A DNA stretch of 64,000 nucleotides from Dirofilaria immitis (lineage: Eukaryota > Nematoda > Chromadorea > Rhabditida > Onchocercidae). Numbering within the stretch: the stretch's first letter is position 1; each line of letters begins with the position of its first letter. The stretch lies in NCBI GenBank assembly GCA_024305405.1, contig JAKNDB010000108.1, positions 1,028,501 through 1,092,500 of the forward strand. The letters are read 5' to 3'. The position numbers and the translations under genes were made by a program. Under the pieces are notes generated by a model. That model was not told the DNA's origin. It worked only from the letters and a program-made list of their open reading frames with translations, and ran no database searches. Below, piece by piece: positions 38,982 through 51,089 of the stretch.

Positions 38982-41900
38982 GGGCAATGGTTTTACGAAA
39001 ACAATCGGACGCTGATAGTTTCTACGACGATGTTTCTTCTATTTACTGGAGTGATTTGTGTAGAACGGTGTCCTGAAGAATGTCATTGTCTTGATACCCA
39101 CATCGATTGTAGTCGTCGTGGTTTAACCAATGTTCCGTTTTCACTACCGTCCTGGGCAACCACACTGTATGAACATTACAATATTAATTTAAACCTTCTA
39201 TTAAATAAATTGGCAAATTTAATTCCCAAAAGAAAATCCAGAACATTATGACTTATATTTTGATTTTACGCTTATATTTCCAGATATTGAAAAATTTTCA
39301 AACTATTGGTTAAAGATGAATATTAATAAAGAGCTAGAACACCCAGTAGGAAATTGCTTTGATGCAATTCTTATATTATTTGGCTAGTCAGACTAAATAT
39401 CAGAATAAGTAATTATATAATTCCTTAGTCATTAATTTGTTTGTTTTTATTTGAAATACCAATGTTATATTACTTATAGTCCGATTATATTAGATATGAG
39501 TGAGTATTATGTTAATCGTTGCAAGATTGTTGGGGAACATAAATTTTTATCGCAATATCAGATGAATTTTAAAGTGGTATGACGTATGTTTTTGCTATTT
39601 GATATAAGCCATCCATTTATCCATCTTCTCCACTTGAAAGCATATTCTCACGATGCTAAGATAATGTATTTCGAAATTAGATCACGATATAAATTATTGT
39701 TAATATTTACTTTTATAGGGAACTGCAAGGAAATTATATTGAAAAATTTTACCTACTGCTCTTGTTGGATTGGGCAGTCTTATCTCTCTGTAAGTTTCGA
39801 TGTATTATAGTTATAATGTTAGGAATATGAAATTTCGTGTTATGTAACGCTGGAATAAATTTAAAAGAGGCTTGCTTTTTCTGCTTTAGGTCGCAAAAAT
39901 TGATTGTGTTATTTCTTTTTTGTTTGACTATCAAGGAACCTCTTGATTAATCTAGTGCTTAATTGTATTATATAATTTCTAATAGTTTCACATTTATTGA
40001 AATGGATTTTTCTCGTATTTTTAGGGATCTCAGCGAGAATCAGATTGGTGGTTTTTCACGTCTTGTTTTTGCCCATACTCCTCAACTTGAAGCGCTGTAT
40101 GTCTTTTTCATAGTCTCTTCTAGAACTGTAGAACTTGATCTATTCATCCTATTGCAGTATTAAAATTCTCAAAACTGCAAATATTTGCAAATATATAACC
40201 ATTTATTAGCGAAGATTAAACAACTCAAACAATAAATTATCTAATCGGTGAAATAAGTAGTTATGAAATTAGATAATAGACACCTTACAAAGACTGATGC
40301 GCAATCGGATTTAGCGTATAGTTGCATCTTACCATTGCAGTGGCGGCTGAACTGGTCTTCATATTTAATGATAGCGTGTTCTTCTGCATGTCATTTAATA
40401 TAATGTGATTTAGCATCTTCAAATACTTTTCAGCTTGCTCCGAAAGAATCGGTTAACTTCGATTCCGCTTGGGATTGAATCGTTAGCAAATTTGCGCAAA
40501 CTTGATCTGTAAGTTTTACGTCTGTAAGACAATCTTTTTCAAACGGAAATGTTTGGGTATACTTCTACTCGAAATATCCTAATCAAGAAATAACAGGAAA
40601 AATGTCCAACTGAAACTTTTTAGCAAAGCGAACAACATTTCACAAGTTACGACCATTGATATATCACGGATCGCGAAGGTTGACGTAGTCGACTTGAGCC
40701 GTAATGTTATACGTGATTTTCCACATTTGCATGTGTTGCAAGCTGCTAATGCAAAATTACAAAATTGTATAAGTTTACATTTTTGTGAAATTTCTTCGCA
40801 ATGCTATTAATTGGAACATTTTTTCATATGGAAATAAATAAGAAATATGTCTCTTTTTTTCAAAATAAATAAGAGATGTGTCTTTTTTAAGTTTCTCGTG
40901 AATTTTGCATTTTACTCAACTTTTTCCAATGTATATTATTTCCTTACAGAGATCTCAGCAATAACCTATTAAAAACATTGCGCTCTGATACGTTCATGAT
41001 GCTGCAATCACTTCGAATTTTGAGATTATCACGTAATAAAATCGAAACTATCGAAAAAAGTGCTTTTCAAGGATTGTTTGCACTTCGATTATTGTAAGTA
41101 AACATTTAAATAAATTTTTGATATTTACATTCTTTGAGTGCACAACTGCATTGATCCTATTTTTTTTTTCAAATTGATAGATTTTCTAAAATTACATGTG
41201 ATGTTGAAATAGCAAAGCTTTTGATTTTAATTCTAAAGCATTTATATTATAGCAATGAAATATGCAATTTTCCATTAGAAGGATCTTTTTTTTTCGTTTT
41301 TAACTATCGTGTTTTGTTCAACAGATTAAGTATTTTTAGAGACCTCAGTCGTAATCGTCTCTCAGTTTTGCATGCAATGACGTTCAGTTCATTAACATCT
41401 CTTCAAAATTTATCACTGGCTCGAAATATGCTGGGTACACTTGAGGATGGAACATTCTGGGGTTTGGAACAGCTTCAGAGGTTGAATGTTGCCGAAAACC
41501 AACTGAAAGCAGTCACTGGTGGTTGGCTGTACGGGATGCATTCGCTTTTAGCTCTGTATGTATTATTTTAAATCTATGCGCAATGTACGGATTTTAGTTT
41601 ATAAGAGATCTTGAAATCAATTCTTTCCCGAAATACTGAAATCTTTCCAGTGATCTAAGCTCAAACAATGTAGCATGGATAGATTCTTCGGCCTGGTCTC
41701 TCTGCTCGACGCTTCAATGGCTAGATTTATCTTCGAATCGTCTTCGTACGCTTCCTTCATTACTCTTTAAGAAGCTTTCACGCCTGGAATATCTTTCATT
41801 AGCAGATAATCAAATCGATACGATCCATCGAAATGCAATGCGTGATTTGGATAAATTAAATTATCTGTTAGTTAATAGCTGATTTAGAAATCTATTCAGT

Positions 41901-44836
41901 CACTTTCTATATAATCGAGGAAAATCTGCGCTTTCAAAACTTTGCAACAAATTTTTTTCTTTTGTTTTAGTTTTATATTTCGTCACATACATTAACCTTT
42001 GATTAAAGAATGCTTTCAGTGATCTTTCTGGAAATGGACTGGCAATGTGCGTTGAAGATGAGTCAGTTCTTGCAAATACCTCTCTACCAACATTGCAAAC
42101 TCTCAAATTTGCTTCTAATCGAGTTCGAACGATTCCAGCACGTGCATTTGAGAATTTTCCAGCATTACAAAATCTGGATTTGACAGATAATCCTATTGCT
42201 AGCGTGCAGAATGGTGCATTTGAATCACTACATTTGAAACGACTGTAAGCTAATTTATAAGTGAAACGAGTAATTCATAAAATTATGAACAGTATTTAAC
42301 TCAAAAAAGAAAAGAATTTCTCATTCTCCGAATCTATTTTTCGAATTACAGTTTTATCAACACTTCATCTCTTGTTTGTGATTGTGAACTAAAATGGTTT
42401 TCGCGCTGGCTATTTTTGTCGAAACTGGATCGAAAAACCGTGATAATGTTGTGTTCCTATCCGATAGCGTTACGTGGTGTTGATGTTGCTGTGATTGATG
42501 ATACAAATCTGACATGTGGTATGATTTAAAGATGAAAATTTGTTATACTTCATATTTTTTAAATTAGTTTTTAGTTCCGTTTCTCTTCATGTTTATTGAA
42601 TTTAAATTATTATTTTTGAAATTCGATAATCTAAAAATTGAAATGTACTTCAGTTGATGATTCTCCTCGTCCTCGATTGCTGAATCATCCGAACGCATTA
42701 GTAAAAGCGTTGCTTGGAAATAATGTCAAATTAAATTGTACTGGCTATGGTGCAGCACCATTGGATATCAAATGGAAAGTCATTCGTGATGGACGATTTC
42801 GCTTATTATCGCATGATGCGACAACCATTTTCTTTACAATCATTCATTGGCCACAAATAGTAAGTTTTGTAATCACTTCTTTTTAGTTTTTCTGAAAAGT
42901 ACTTAAATGAAGTAATTCAACTTATTTCAGGTACGGTTACAGGACTTGCAATGGAATATCTTTTTAGTGAACTGCAACTTAGTGACATCGATTTTAGTGA
43001 TCAGGCGGAATATCAGTGTATTGTACGAAATCATTATGGCTCGGCATATTCCTTGAAGTAAGAGTTTGAGTTTTATATAGTTTCTTTTGTGCATCAATTA
43101 TTTGGTGGATAAAAAGTCATTCATTCTATCAAATCCAGAGCTAGCTATGACTTTTAGTTTATTTTTATTTAATATTTTTTTTCATTTGTAGAGTGAAGTT
43201 AATGGTCCTGCAAAAGCCACGGATTGATTATTCACCATCAAATGTATCGATTGTTCGTGGTGGTAGCGCTCGTTTAAGATGCGCTGCACAAGGTAAGCGT
43301 TTTTATGATTTTTTTACTTTATAAAATGTGAAAATGTAGTTATAAAATGTAGTTTGCATATTTTCAGATACTTTTTGCTAGTTGTTAGATTAGCTTATAG
43401 CGTTTTTGTCTTATCCGTTGTGAATTTTAAAAAAAATTTTAGAAGCTTGAAATTGCTAAAGGCTCCTTTTTTGAATCTTATCTCTGTTCCTCTCCTCTCT
43501 TATTTTTTGTCCGTCTCTTGGCTTTAGTTAACTTTAATAAACTAGCTGCATGTTATCTCTTCCTAATTCATATTTAATGCCTCCTTGATGAATTTGTTCT
43601 ATTTAAATGGTCACAGTCTATGTAAAATATTTGTACGTTTATTCAAGTCTAAAATTTTCTTGTTCCTTTTTCACTTATTTTTTTCAGGTGTTCCGGCACC
43701 AATCATTAAATGGGTAAAGGATGGTGGCGATTCATTTCCAGCTGCTGTGGAAAGACGCCTACATGTAAAAGCAAATGATGATAATTTATATGTCGTCAAT
43801 GTGTCATTAGCAGATACGGGTATTTATACGTGTCGAGTGAGTAATGAAGCCGGGCATGTGGAGAGTTCGGCGCATGTTCTCGTTTATGGTATTTATACTG
43901 CCATAAGATTGATTTTTGTTCTTATATTTTTTAATCTTATTTAATTTCGATTTTTTTCTTCCGAAATTTGGGTTTTTCTGTTCTCGATCGAATTGTTATG
44001 TCCCGAAATTTGCATATCAGATAACAAAGTCTGGCCGCAACTTGAGGATCGTAAAGTACATTCTGGAGCGATCGGTGATTTTTAATTGCTCAATCAATGA
44101 GCAATTCCATGTGTCAGTGCAGTGGTTACGTGATGGTCGTTTAATTGACTCCAATACAGCTCCTTCACGTCTAGCTTTTAAGGCTGGCAATCAGTTGCTG
44201 GTGCTAAGTGAAGTAAGCTTAAGTTTCCATTTCAATTTATATTTCTTTATTTATGTTTCTCCTCAAGTTTTAAAATTAGTTTTCAAACTTTAACTTCTGT
44301 AGTTTTGATTTCAGGCACGAGCTTCAGACAGTGGTGTTTATGGATGCGAATTTAAAGTAGGTAATGAAGTACTTTCACGAGTATCGTCGACGTTAGTTGT
44401 TGAAATCGGTTCTGAAGAGGACTGGAATAAGAGGCGTGAAGATATTGATAAAATTTCGGTTGATAAAAGTTTGCAGTACTCAGTTGCTATTTGCGCTGTT
44501 GCCTTGGTTACGTTAGCTGTTGGAGTATGCTTTGTAATTTTACTCATGGGAAAGCGAAAAGAGTCGAGACAGTATTCCTCTGTAAAGGTTTGCGAATTTA
44601 TGTTAGCTGCGAACAGTCCATTTGAATTTTGAAAAGTTCACTAATGTTGGAATAAATTTATTTTTCAAAGTTTTTATATGAAAAGCATCTATCTTCATAT
44701 TATTCTTTTAAAACAAAAATTTTGTTTCCGTATTTTCTAGAGTGACTCGGCTACAACAACAATTGAAAAGCAGCCCACGAGTGAAAGAGATAGTGGCGTG
44801 TTGACGGAAACAACGCAAGTTTACTTGGTCGTTTAA
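38979..44836 (+). CDS. sma-10: LRIG-family LRR/Ig transmembrane protein (SMA-10 type), 17 exons, frame breaks
   Basis: This is a single-pass cell-surface receptor. LRIG proteins modulate growth-factor receptors, and nematode SMA-10 promotes BMP-like signalling. Exons: 38979-39166, 39719-39789, 40025-40096, 40434-40508, 40624-40766, 40950-41093, 41340-41555, 41651-41866, 42020-42244, 42352-42518, 42654-42859, 42931-43057, 43192-43292, 43688-43888, 44021-44212, 44315-44587, 44741-44836. With four one-base corrections the product is about 904 residues. It has a signal peptide (a second Met at residue 18 is an alternative start), an LRRNT with CPEECHC (31-37), 15-16 LRRs (63-451), an LRRCT with CDCELKW, three Ig domains with Cys pairs (VKLNC/AEYQC, ARLRC/GIYTC, VIFNC/GVYGC), a transmembrane helix (837-860) and a short 44-residue tail. 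Ig2 contains [17 protein letters not shown], close to the LRIG signature. Exons 2, 5 and 11 are one base short and exon 15 one base long (see findings), so the sequence as given does not encode one continuous frame. Family assignment is firm; one-to-one orthology with sma-10 is inferred. Confidence 0.9.
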
Positions 44837-47800
44837 GCATATTTCACTCTATTCTCTTGCCAATGGGAATAATGCGGAATTGTATCCTCGTTTTGAAATT
44901 AATTTCAGATGTTTTAGAAATATGCAGTAAGAGAAAGTTTTGGAAGAATTAATTACTGTTTTTGAATCTATCGTTTTTGCTCATTTATAACTTTTAATTT
45001 CGCCATTATCAGATCTTCATTTGTTTTGTTTTATGAAGTTCCTCTATTCTATTACATTAGAAAAAGTATTGATTATATTTCTTTCTTATCTTAGTTTCTC
45101 ACTTTATACGATTGTATATAAAATCAAGCTTTAAGACTTTATTCGCTCCACTAGCTTTAAAATTCTGGATAATTGTGTCTTCTTGCTTCATATTTCTTAT
45201 TTTCCAATAGCATATCATGCATGCCTAACTATCGTAAGGATCGTAACTATAGAATTCTGTTTTATAATTTAGTCGCTGAATCAGTTGAATCATTTGGTTT
45301 GGTTTAGTTACATATTCTGAAGATTTAATCATATGCGTTGAAAAATATTAGAAGAGTTTGTTCAATTTTAATTTTGAATTGCAACTGAAGTCTTTGAAAA
45401 ATCCAGATGATATTATGATCCGATGTCTTTCGTGCGATTAAAGCTGGTTTATCAATTATTTCAGCTTTTTGGACTTTTTTTGATATTTTTCATACTGTGT
45501 ACAAATCAAACATGCTTTACGAATTCTTAAATTTAATTATTATCTTTTCTAGTCATTTTATTGCTATTTAATGTTGTCTTTAAAACTATCTCTTTGTATT
45601 TTTCAGTTTCCTTATTCAGTTAGAAACTATATTTCATTTCTTTATTTCTTTCTTTTTGTTTATTTTTAATATGTAAGCTATAGCAAACAGTTAGCTGTTT
45701 GCTAAAAGAGGTGCATTGTTTGTAGTATTAATTTTTTTTCTTAAGAGATTTGCTTGTATTAAAATTTTGTTATTTAATTATGCCTTACGAATAAGCTCAT
45801 TTTGTTTATTTCACTGATTGAATTTATAGCCTATGTCTGCATTTGTTTGCTTTGTTAAATTTTGTTACCGCTTTTTCATTGTTAGAGCTAATGCAGCAAT
45901 TTCAGCAGATTTATCAAACAATAGCCCAATACAGTCTTTTGAAGAAAAATTTTTATATTATGCATTTTAGGAATCTCACAGATTTCATATGAAAATTCAA
46001 CCTTATGTGATTTTTTCTATTATTGAAAACATCTGCCTTTGGTTTTTCTTTCAGGTTTGCGGTGTATATAGCATATTGATTTTATGTCGTTTTTCAGTTG
46101 TATGATTTTGATGATATTAGTGTTTCTGAAATGTTCTGCTGAACAATGGAATTTTACCATCTTTCATTTAATGTTTTTTTTCCTGTTACGTACTCCGCAT
46201 CTATTGAAATGCAAAAGATTTTCAGTTTAATATTTTGCAAACATGAATCTTTTTCATGTTACATTCTTGATGATTAGATTAAATTTTATCGACAATTTAA
46301 AATTATAGTAAATGATAAAATGTTTTTGCAATAATTTAAAAAAAAGATCATTACTTCTACGATTTCGACCATAATTTTTGAGAAAATTAAGGGTGGATAA
46401 TATTTTTAAACTTTTAACTTTTGACAATTTTAATAAACAATGTATGAGCCTTTTTGTTACTGTGATTAGTATCGTATTTCTATATTTTATTAAATCTTTT
46501 TTTTTTTTTTAAGAATAGCAAAAGTCAAAATTAATTTAACACATAGCTTTCTTTTATATTATTTAATTTGATTTCCATGTATTCCCGACGAATTCATCAT
46601 GTTTTGCTTACCGGCAAGCGAGAAAAAACTTTTCCATTACAAATAGTTGCATAATTTTGTCATTCTAAAAGTTTTCAAAGTTTTATAATCAAAATGATTG
46701 AAATTTTAAAATTCCAGTTAATGTATTCTAAACTTTTAGCATCCAGTGCAATAGTTTTTATGAGTATCAATGCCTTTTTTTTTCTTTTTATTTTTCTCAA
46801 TACATATAAATGCTAAATGGTAAAATGTATACGAAAAGAAAAGTTTCTTGTCTTGCTAAAGTTGAATTTCAGATTTTAATCACTTAAATAACAGTTATTT
46901 TTGCATATTTTTTAACAAATTTTTGACTTTTTATAACATTATCTGCAACCTTTGAATAGAATGAGATTATTGTATAGGTTAATAAGTTTTTTTTTTTTTG
47001 GGAAATTTATTTCAGAAATGAATAAATTTTCAAGAAATGTTATAAAACGGAAGTCAAAAAAAAAAAAATATGATAAATTTCATTTATTACAGTTCACTTG
47101 AGCGACACTTTTTTCCCTCTCTCTTTAGATGTTCCTGACGTAATACAGCAAAACTGGAAAGCAAATTTTTTTTTCTAAGCTTATTAAGAAACATGAATTT
47201 TTCTTGATTTATTAAAAAAAAAAAATTTTCTCGATTTATTTTTTGTTAAAGGAAAGAAAGAGAATGGAAAAGTTTACATTTCTAATAAATTCTTGAGAAA
47301 TATCGATGGTTAAATTTTTCATTGATTCATAAAGCTTTGCATTTTTGCTCAAGATTCAAAAATTTGCTATCCAGTAGGATATGCTTTATCATAAAAAGTT
47401 TTAAAAAGTTAGTTTGTGATGAAATTATTTGTAGGTAATCCGACGATTCTTCCTATACAGATTTAATGGGTTCATTTTTATGCTTAAAATATTTCTATTA
47501 AAAACTTACAATTGATGTTTTTTTTTTTTCTTTTTAAAGCTATTTATTTTACTGATAAGAAGACTGTAGAAATAATTTCAATGAGATCGATGTAGATTTT
47601 GAAATTTTGAATTATATTACCCTTTCTTTTAGTTTTTCTTTATTTCAGATTTGGTTCAAGAATGTTTTATTGGAATTGGAGAATTTCATTTCGATAGTAT
47701 TTATATGAAATTATTTATTATTTAATTAATTTATTTATTTCTATATGTTTATATGCTAATTTTATTCACTTTCTGATATAGGTAAGTTATTAGTTCTATC

Positions 47801-48402
47801 GATATTTATGTTATTATTGTAAAAATTACATCTTATAAAGATATTTGCATTAATTCTATATTAAAAAAAAAAAAAAAAAAAAAAACGAATTTTGGAATGT
47901 CAAATGAGAAAAGTAGAATGGAAAGTAAAATTTTTGAATGATTAATTTCCCTCTTATTTTACTTTTTCTTTACACACCTCTTGTCCTTTTTTTTTATATC
48001 ATTACGTATCCCCATCAATAAATACTTCTAGAGGTTGATCTTGATTCGTTTGATTCTGAAATATATTGTAGAGATAAGAAATATATAATCTAGTTGTACT
48101 TGATTCTAGATAATGACACTATTACTAATAGATTGTTGAAAAACTTTTGCTATGATAATATTATAATGTCGTATAAGACATTGACGATATTATATTGATG
48201 TATTGATTTATATTGAATCGTATATTGAAAGGTCAAAGTTAAATATTATTAGTATATTTATGTCAGCTTATTTTTATTCAGTAGTCTTTTTCTTATTTGT
48301 TGAGTGTCTTTTTGGAAATTTTATTTGATTGAAAAGGAGTTTTTCCTTTCTTTTTCTTATTCCATTATTGAAATTAAGTGAAATTTTACTTCTCAGTTGC
48401 AG
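44837..48402. other. LRIG-PAQR intergenic region / LRIG 3'UTR
   Basis: About 3.6 kb without a defended gene. It probably begins with the LRIG 3'UTR; the first AATAAA I noted is far away at 46432-46437, so the 3' end is unplaced. A run of 23 A lies at 47863-47885. Acceptor-like sites at about 47128 (ctctctttag) and 47648 (tttatttcag) precede short open stretches and might be noncoding or alternative exons of either neighbour. Confidence 0.5.
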
Positions 48403-48413
48403 GTTACAGGAAA
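48392..48413 (+). promoter_or_regulatory. likely trans-splice acceptor of PAQR gene
   Basis: TTCTCAGTTGCAG ends at 48402, 11 bases before the ATG at 48414. No coding exon precedes it, which fits spliced-leader addition. It could alternatively end a 5'UTR intron. Confidence 0.5.
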
Positions 48414-51089
48414 ATGAAGAATTCAGTCAGTGATGCAAAAAAATGTATGCGAAAATTTAATCGTGGTCATAGACGAGCTTTTTCGGTACCAAATGCTAAT
48501 GCTGATCGTATGCAAATGAGTGTTGTGAAAAAGAATAATTTCCTGGTTATTATTTTTGTTTCTTAATTGCATGAAATTGATTGTTTTTCTGGGAAAATTT
48601 GATCATTTTGTAACGAAAATATTGCATAATTATCTGAAAGTTTTATACTTTGTTGAAATAATTAGAACAATAAGGAGCCTTTTTGGTAGCAGTGATTTGT
48701 TTGATATTTATAGTTCAAATATATTTGAATACATCTATATATGTATCTATAAAAACACTTTCTATTTTTCTTAGTATTTTCTTAACTAATATTAGGTTAC
48801 GGGTAAGTCGATTACAGAAAAATTATCTTGTATGATTTCAGCCTTACGTACAGGAGCCAAAAACTATAGAAGAGACTAGGAAAACAGTAACTTATATTTC
48901 GAATGGATTCCCAATTATGGTATCGGTTTCGGAAGATGATGACACTGATCTTACCGTATGTTTTTTATATTTCAAATATTTAGATAATATAAAGACGAGA
49001 GATATTTATTCAATAATTTTTTTGTCTCGACGATTTTGAAATTGGAATAAGTAGATTCGATTCTGTCTTAGTAAAGTTTTTTTTTTTTCTGATTTCTATG
49101 TATGACGAATTTTTTTTCTTTGCTTGTTATTTATCAGTTTCAGGTAAAAATCAACGAAGAAGAGATAGTTCTCCCAAACGAGAGAAATACTAAATCTAGT
49201 GCAGGAGTTGCTATTAGAAGGGTATCTTCTTCAGCAATTAGTTTATTCGATTTCATCTCTTTTGTTTTAGATGTGCCATTTTTCATATTTTTTAAATTAT
49301 ACGTTACTATTATGTTGCATTACAATCAATTCAGGAAGTAAATGATTTAAGATTTGGGAAGCGCGATGGAAAGCTACGAATTTCGAATTACTTCCAGAAT
49401 GGTTACAAGATAACGAGTATCTGCGTACTGGGCATAGGCCACCATTACCGAGTTTTGGGTCGTGCTTCAAAAGTATATTTTCGCTACATACAGAAACTGG
49501 TAACATCTGGACTCATATGTACGGTTAGTTAATTTGAAAAATATTTCTATCAAATTTTGGTGGTGCTAGAAAATAAGTTGAATGAACAGATGATTATAAG
49601 TGGCTTGTATGATTGGAGTTTTAGAGGCCTTTTTCTATATATTTATCTGCCTAAAATTATATTAAACATAAAATATATATTATAACTAACGAATATTCGT
49701 TATTAATTTAACTTCAGGTTGTGTGGCATTTATTGGAGCTGCAGCTTGGTTTTTAACGCGTCCATCAACAGTGGTGCAGTTAGAAGATAAAATTGTGTTT
49801 GCGATATATTTTATTGGTGCAGTAGCTTGTTTAGGATTATCGTTTGCTTATCATACAGTACAATGCCATTCCGTCGTGGTTGGGAAACTATTTAATAAGT
49901 TTGTTTTGCATCGTTATTTTAATTATGAAAATTGAAATAATTATATTTACGTATTTCCTCGGCGCGGGATTGTATGAAACGAGGTTTACGCGACGAAAAG
50001 GGCATTAATGTTACAATTCTATGTTCAGTATAATAGTGGTGAAAAATGAATTTTTGGTTGAATGAAACCCGGCTTTAAATCATAAACACAAAAATACTCT
50101 ATTTCCAAATGACGAAATTTTTATTAAATCATTGCGATTTTAATAGCGAGGAAAAATTATTGATTCTTCATATTTCGTTCTTATTGTTCGCCTTCAACTA
50201 ACTTGTAAAAGAATCGAAATGTTTTTTGTTTTATGCGAATTTAATAGGTATAATTATTTGGTTTTATTACATTTCAGATTGGATTATACTGGTATTACTT
50301 TACTTATTGTTGGTTCCTTTATTCCATGGATTTATTATGGATTTTACTGTCGTGTGGTACCTATGATTATATATTTAACTATGATTTCCGTTCTTGGAAT
50401 TGCTGCAGTTATCGTATCATTGTGGGATAAATTTGCTCAGCCACAGTATCGACCGTTTCGAGCCATAATTTTCATAGCAATGGGTTTAAGTAGTAAGTTA
50501 TAGTTGAAATTATGCAGTTATTTCTCATAATAATCACTGTGATATTTCTGTTGCTTGTGGTCGAATGGATCTAATTTGTATAGTATTTATTATTAATTTA
50601 AAGGTATTAATATTACAAATGCTTTTAGGTGTAGTACCAGCTTTCGATATACTAATTAATGACGGTATTTCATACCTCTTAAATGAAGCATCGTTGTTAT
50701 GGTTACTATTGATGGGTATTTTATATATAACGGGTGCTCTTTTATACGCTACACGTACACCGGAAAAATGTTTTCCGGGAAGATTTGATTTATGGGTATG
50801 TTTTAGCAAAAGCCCGTTCTGTATTAGAATCCTGAGTGCTTATTTATCTATGAGTAATATATTATTTGATCAAAATATGGCAAAAGAGATTCGTTTTTAT
50901 TAGGATGGAAATTTTAATAATATCGTTCTCCTTTTTCAGTTACAATCGCATCAACTGTTCCATATGTTTGTAATAGCAGCAGCTCTAGTTCATCTTTATG
51001 GTGTCAGTAAAACAGCTGTGAAACGTTTGGAACAAGGATCTTGCGCAGAACAACTGCTGGAACAATACGATTATGAAGACGATTCATAG
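48414..51089 (+). CDS. AdipoR-type PAQR seven-transmembrane protein
   Basis: This is a progestin/adipoQ-receptor family membrane protein. AdipoR members are linked to zinc-dependent ceramidase activity, and nematode PAQR-1/PAQR-2 to membrane fluidity and lipid homeostasis. Exons: 48414-48545, 48842-48955, 49144-49221, 49352-49523 (or starting 49335), 49718-49898, 50278-50492, 50629-50795, 50940-51089; about 402 residues. The variable N-terminus (about 108 residues) lies before WEARW, LPEWLQDNEYL, TGHRPPLPSF and CFKSIFSLHTETGNIWTH, all AdipoR signatures, followed by seven hydrophobic helices. Zinc ligands are His211 (SFAYH), Asp228 (LDYTG) and His357/His361 (SHQLFH). The spacings of 17, 129 and 4 residues equal those of human AdipoR1. 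The conserved frame of exon 4 is continuous only if the acceptor is TTTAAG at 49351. Using the stronger TTCAG at 49334 would require one extra base in a T run. I cannot tell whether it is paqr-1 or paqr-2. AATAAA lies at 51125. Confidence 0.93.
49957..50003. other. G+C-rich island inside PAQR intron 5
   Basis: A short stretch much richer in G+C than the rest of the intron, with CCTCG (49957-49961) able to pair with CGAGG (49980-49984) and several CG dinucleotides. I do not recognise a snoRNA box pattern or an exon. It may be a structured element or a remnant insertion. Confidence 0.35.

Noticed and set aside
39586..39810. Separate small ORF overlapping LRIG exon 2
   Set aside because: It reads the exon in another frame and runs through intron sequence; the LRR pattern supports the exon frame.
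38979..44836. LRIG gene as a pseudogene
   Set aside because: Domains, cysteines, splice sites and exon phases are otherwise intact, and the neighbouring ACP gene shows the same one-base loss, so sequence error is the better explanation.
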